From Sipunculus nudus (Eukaryota; Annelida; Sipuncula; Golfingiida; Sipunculidae): a DNA stretch of 64,000 nucleotides. The DNA is taken from positions 22,545,079 through 22,609,078 of the forward strand of contig CM049307.1 in NCBI GenBank assembly GCA_026874595.1. The letters run 5' to 3'. Both the position numbers and the translations under genes were made by a program. Numbering within the stretch: the stretch's first letter is position 1; every line of letters starts with the position of its first letter. The notes beneath the pieces were generated by a model. The model was not told the origin of the DNA, did not search any database, and saw nothing but the letters and a program-made list of their open reading frames with translations. Shown in pieces: positions 63,005 through 64,000 of this stretch.

Positions 63005-63745
63005 CATGAACCGTGAACACTAATGGTGACAAATACTGACAAATGTCCTCGTATTTCAGATTTTTCTTCTTGTGCAACCAGTGGCTTGACGTCGTGGAAG
63101 GTGACGGGATGGTGGAACGAATCTTGCCGGTGGCAGGACTGAACGATCTTATCGCCTTCAAGCAACTCTTCTCATCCTCAGTCAGAAAGAAGCTGACCAA
63201 TGAACATTTATGGTTTTCTGTCCTCTCCAGACCGACCCGGAGTCACTTTACCCGGGTCCAGCGCATCTCCTGCTGTGTGTCTCTGCTATTCTTAACCATG
63301 ATCACCAACTGCATGTTCTTCAAAGCAGACGAGAAAGTTGAGAATGTGTCGGCGCTGTCGATTGGCCCCTTCTCCTTTACGCTGCATCAGCTCTACATCA
63401 GTGTGGTTACCACGGCAATCGTGTTCCCGCCAAATCTCATCCTGGTCACCATCTTCCGGAAAGCTCGACCGAAGAAGAACACCGTGATGCAGACGAACAT
63501 GCGACTCACCGCTAAGTCGCGCAAGTTTAAATGGCGGAGTTTGAACGCCGACTCTGGTTTGTTTGCCACGCCGCAGCAAAAGAGCAAGGCACAAAAGTTT
63601 AAAGAGTCGCTAGGTGGGATCCTGTCAAGTCACAGAGGTCATAAGTATGAAACTGAAAACTCTATTGCACAGGAACTGGCATCCGGCCGGAAAAAGAAGA
63701 AAAGATGGAGCCTGCCGCATTGGTCTATTTACATAGCTTGGATCT
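45575..63745 (+). CDS. PKD1L: Polycystin-1-like receptor (LamG-WSC-PKD-REJ-GPS-PLAT), 17 exons, 3' end outside window
   Basis: Seventeen exons join in continuous phase to 6,763 coding bases (about 2,254 aa): 45575-45620, 47134-47501, 48490-48691, 49347-52684, 53237-53272, 53623-53754, 54319-54409, 54679-55133, 55694-55909, 56430-56568, 59365-59688, 60180-60304, 60832-60873, 60945-61175, 61636-61806, 62336-62496 and 63060-63745. Every junction is GT-AG. Order: signal peptide (1-20), LamG-like (about 20-205), WSC (about 216-312), about five PKD repeats (312-966), REJ-like region, GPS with [11 protein letters not shown] (cleavage expected L1855/T1856), TM1 (1886-1905), PLAT (about 1919-2050), TM2 (2095-2113), TM3 (2137-2158), TM4 start. 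Polycystin-1 proteins are large membrane receptors that pair with TRPP channels. LRR and C-type lectin domains of vertebrate PKD1 are absent. The gene runs past 63745 for the remaining membrane segments. Confidence 0.85.
45621..47133 (+). other. PKD1L intron 1
   Basis: 1.5 kb GT-AG intron with an (ACT/ATT)n run at about 45766-45818. The open frames at 46233-46538 and 46682-46888 show no homology or splice support. Confidence 0.6.
47134..47501 (+). CDS. PKD1L exon 2: laminin-G-like domain, first part
   Basis: 123 codons with a beta-rich pattern ([47 protein letters not shown]) typical of concanavalin/LamG folds. The donor GTGAGC follows LK in phase 0, and exon 3 continues with VYLDG, the usual next strand of this fold. 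Intron 1 (1.5 kb) contains an (ACT/ATT)n repeat but no other feature. Confidence 0.75.
48490..48691 (+). CDS. PKD1L exon 3: laminin-G-like domain, end
   Basis: Starts VYLDGLSV after a clear acceptor (attacAG) and closes the fold with [14 protein letters not shown]. The donor GTAAGA leaves one base, matched by exon 4. Confidence 0.75.
49347..52684 (+). CDS. PKD1L exon 4: WSC domain and PKD repeats (3.3 kb exon)
   Basis: After the junction comes ESC..., then a WSC domain with Cys-rich [20 protein letters not shown] and QTCICME. PKD repeats follow at about 49700-49950 (VDFGDGTKK), 49960-50220 (LDFNNGAP), 50450-50735 (LNYGDGREE), 50740-51005 (MDYGNN) and 51030-51630 (LDYDDGTVD). The last is split by about 115 Ser/Thr/Asn-rich residues. 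RRKR sites at residues 855-858 and 1074-1077 look like furin-type cleavage sites. Many NxS/T sequons occur. The acceptor is a tandem AAGGAG, so the exon may start at 49347 or 49350 without frame change. A 216-codon antisense frame is a shadow. Confidence 0.85.
53237..53272 (+). CDS. PKD1L exon 5: 12-codon micro-exon
   Basis: [12 protein letters not shown], flanked by a tttacAG acceptor and GTGAGT donor, phase 0 on both sides, so it could be skipped without frame loss. It lies in the REJ-like region. Confidence 0.6.
53623..53754 (+). CDS. PKD1L exon 6: REJ-like helical segment
   Basis: 44 codons: [40 protein letters not shown]. The helical, Ser/Thr-rich pattern with LSLVT fits the end of REJ domains, where ..L..IT...EL.. 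motifs recur. Phase 0 on both sides. Confidence 0.75.
54319..54409 (+). CDS. PKD1L exon 7: REJ-like region
   Basis: [20 protein letters not shown]..., continuing the helical pattern. Ends at GTGAGT with one base carried over. Confidence 0.75.
54679..55133 (+). CDS. PKD1L exon 8: charged low-complexity insert
   Basis: Starts [16 protein letters not shown], then a Lys/Arg block ([15 protein letters not shown]), then a long Glu-rich block ([19 protein letters not shown], later [11 protein letters not shown]), a short Cys pair ([14 protein letters not shown]) and [12 protein letters not shown]. In-phase junctions on both sides support real exon status. The insert would sit outside the cell, which is unusual for such charge blocks. 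Three long antisense or out-of-frame open frames here come from the biased codons. Confidence 0.8.
55694..55909 (+). CDS. PKD1L exon 9: GAIN-type region, first part
   Basis: [20 protein letters not shown] then [16 protein letters not shown]. The step from helical repeats to beta strands is typical of the region before the GPS. Phase 0 on both sides. Confidence 0.75.
56430..56568 (+). CDS. PKD1L exon 10: GAIN-type region
   Basis: [51 protein letters not shown] and VVSLSF..G..L.V.NL..PI are common polycystin-1 family signatures before the GPS. Ends with one base carried over into intron 10. Confidence 0.85.
56569..59364 (+). other. PKD1L intron 10 (2.8 kb), host of element A copy 2
   Basis: GT-AG intron containing a complete tandem-core element in sense orientation. 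The remainder is AT-rich without features. Confidence 0.75.
57139..58787 (+). mobile_element. Tandem-core element family A, copy 2 (intronic)
   Basis: Left hairpin AGCTCTGCTGACT (57139) with AGTCATCTGAGCT, tgtccgtc run, then four diverged monomers of about 335 bp. Palindrome positions are 57486 (perfect), about 57809, 58148 and 58487 (decayed). The right end is AGTCAGCGGAGC, hairpin TGACCCCTGGGTCA, CTTGT. It is shorter than copy 1 because it lacks the B insertion and two or so monomers. Uninterrupted ends make it the better model of the family. Confidence 0.75.
59365..59688 (+). CDS. PKD1L exon 11: GAIN-type region
   Basis: [49 protein letters not shown]. The beta-strand pattern matches the polycystin GAIN core. 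Phase enters at 1 and leaves at 1. Confidence 0.85.
60180..60304 (+). CDS. PKD1L exon 12: GAIN-type region
   Basis: [40 protein letters not shown], ending CQ. The C..F.E....F...GC pattern directly precedes the GPS in this family. Confidence 0.85.
60832..60873 (+). CDS. PKD1L exon 13: 14-codon micro-exon before the GPS
   Basis: [14 protein letters not shown], phase 0 on both sides, flanked by ttatcAG and GTAATA. The final W is the conserved Trp that starts the GPS motif. Confidence 0.75.
60945..61175 (+). CDS. PKD1L exon 14: GPS motif and TM1
   Basis: [12 protein letters not shown] holds the HL|T autoproteolysis tripeptide and two of the conserved GPS cysteines. Next come PPNTIDF and a hydrophobic helix [19 protein letters not shown], then basic [10 protein letters not shown] at the cytoplasmic side. 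These are diagnostic of polycystin-1-family proteins. Confidence 0.95.
61636..61806 (+). CDS. PKD1L exon 15: PLAT domain, first part
   Basis: [40 protein letters not shown] and [11 protein letters not shown] match the opening strands of PLAT/LH2 domains, which bind membranes or partners on the cytoplasmic side. Phase 0 on both sides. Confidence 0.9.
62079..62146. repeat. (TA)n microsatellite in intron 15
   Basis: About 33 TA units. Confidence 0.95.
62336..62496 (+). CDS. PKD1L exon 16: PLAT domain, middle
   Basis: [18 protein letters not shown] then [16 protein letters not shown], the core PLAT signature. The donor GTACGC lies directly against a (CT)n(TA)n microsatellite at 62503-62564. Confidence 0.9.
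62503..62564. repeat. (CT)n then (TA)n microsatellite in intron 16
   Basis: About 16 CT units then about 15 TA units, starting seven bases after the exon 16 donor. Confidence 0.95.
62940..63002. repeat. (TA)n microsatellite in intron 16
   Basis: About 31 TA units, 58 bp before exon 17. Confidence 0.95.
63060..63745 (+). CDS. PKD1L exon 17: PLAT end, TM2, TM3 and start of TM4
   Basis: [16 protein letters not shown] closes [42 protein letters not shown] (TM2) and [19 protein letters not shown] (TM3) are strongly conserved polycystin-1 family blocks. A basic cytoplasmic loop ([16 protein letters not shown]) follows, and WSIYIAWI begins TM4. Donor GTGAGT at 63746; later exons are outside the window. 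Confidence 0.9.
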
Positions 63746-63897
63746 GTGAGTTAAAATTCATAACAACTCGTAACACAGGCTTAAGGCAACTTTAAAAAAT
63801 GTGCACGTTAAATATACAGAAAGAACAGTGTATACGTCAAGTGTCTTATAATACATAAGTAAATATTTCTTTTTATTTAGATATGTATAACCTTAAC

Positions 63898-63985
63898 CGG
63901 CTTCTGTGGCTCAGGGGTAGAGCACAGGACTCAAAGCCGGGAGATCGTGAGTTCGAATCTCAGCCGAGGCGGTGAGATTTTTCAC
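63898..63985 (+). repeat. tRNA-derived SINE head, second copy (runs toward window edge)
   Basis: GCTTCTGTGGCTCAGGGGTA holds an A-box region; GTGAGTTCGAATCTCAGCC holds an intact B-box and T-arm; GAGGC closes much of the acceptor stem. The anticodon arm pairs poorly. It matches the head at 35385-35460, so it is a SINE family rather than a functional tRNA. The body is cut by the window edge. Confidence 0.6.
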
Positions 63986-64000
63986 GGTCGACCCCCAGCC

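Noticed and set aside
63898-63985. Functional tRNA gene
   Set aside because: The B-box is good but the anticodon stem does not pair. The same head occurs in a SINE at 35385-35460.

Overview
The window is AT-rich, intron-rich metazoan nuclear DNA. The repeat content points to a lophotrochozoan, most likely a mollusc and perhaps a bivalve. Evidence for this is elements that begin with a short hairpin followed by a TTTGTCCGTCGTCCGTCTGT-like run and carry an internal tandem core, tRNA-derived SINEs, hAT-like termini (CAGGGGCGTAGCC), many long (TA)n arrays, GT-AG introns and vertebrate-like gene families. The taxon is inferred from sequence style only.

Three protein-coding loci are supported. (1) At the left edge, bases 190-273 (+) are the last coding exon of an unidentified gene, followed by a 3'UTR with a poly(A) signal at 453-458. 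(2) Bases 24843-25571 (-) are an intronless Atonal-family bHLH transcription factor of 242 aa, with the bHLH at the extreme C-terminus. It sits alone in about 45 kb of non-coding, repeat-rich DNA. (3) Bases 45575-63745 (+) are the 5' seventeen exons of a polycystin-1-like receptor gene. They encode about 2,254 residues in continuous phase: signal peptide, laminin-G-like domain, WSC domain, about five PKD repeats, a long REJ-like region, GPS autoproteolysis site, TM1, PLAT domain, TM2, TM3 and the start of TM4. The rest of the membrane region lies beyond the right edge.

Layout: 1-0.5 kb, end of gene 1. 0.5-7.1 kb, featureless AT-rich DNA. 7.1-12.4 kb, two families of tandem-core elements. Family A has monomers of about 340 bp. 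Family B has a dimer of about 290 bp, and one B copy is inserted inside an A copy. 12.6-24.3 kb, MITE-like elements, foldbacks, hAT-like ends, a tandem array with nuclear-receptor-like half-sites and microsatellites. 24.8-25.8 kb, the bHLH gene. 26.3-35.3 kb, hairpins, a MITE, a LINE remnant and quiet DNA. 35.4-44.8 kb, a rearranged inverted duplication with SINE pieces, a palindrome cluster and a candidate solo LTR. 45.5-64 kb, the polycystin-like gene, with a second A element in intron 10 and a tRNA-derived SINE head at the right edge.

The most unusual non-genic signal is a 12-bp palindrome, GGTGGCGCCACC. It occurs perfectly 13 times, about once per repeat monomer, in both tandem-core families, while the surrounding AT-rich monomers have drifted. 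The most unusual genic signals are the LamG-WSC-PKD-REJ-GPS-PLAT architecture, two RRKR proprotein-convertase-like sites in the ectodomain, and a charge-polarised Lys-rich then Glu-rich insert before the GPS. No operon-type, CRISPR or prokaryotic feature is present. All homology statements are by eye; no database search was run.
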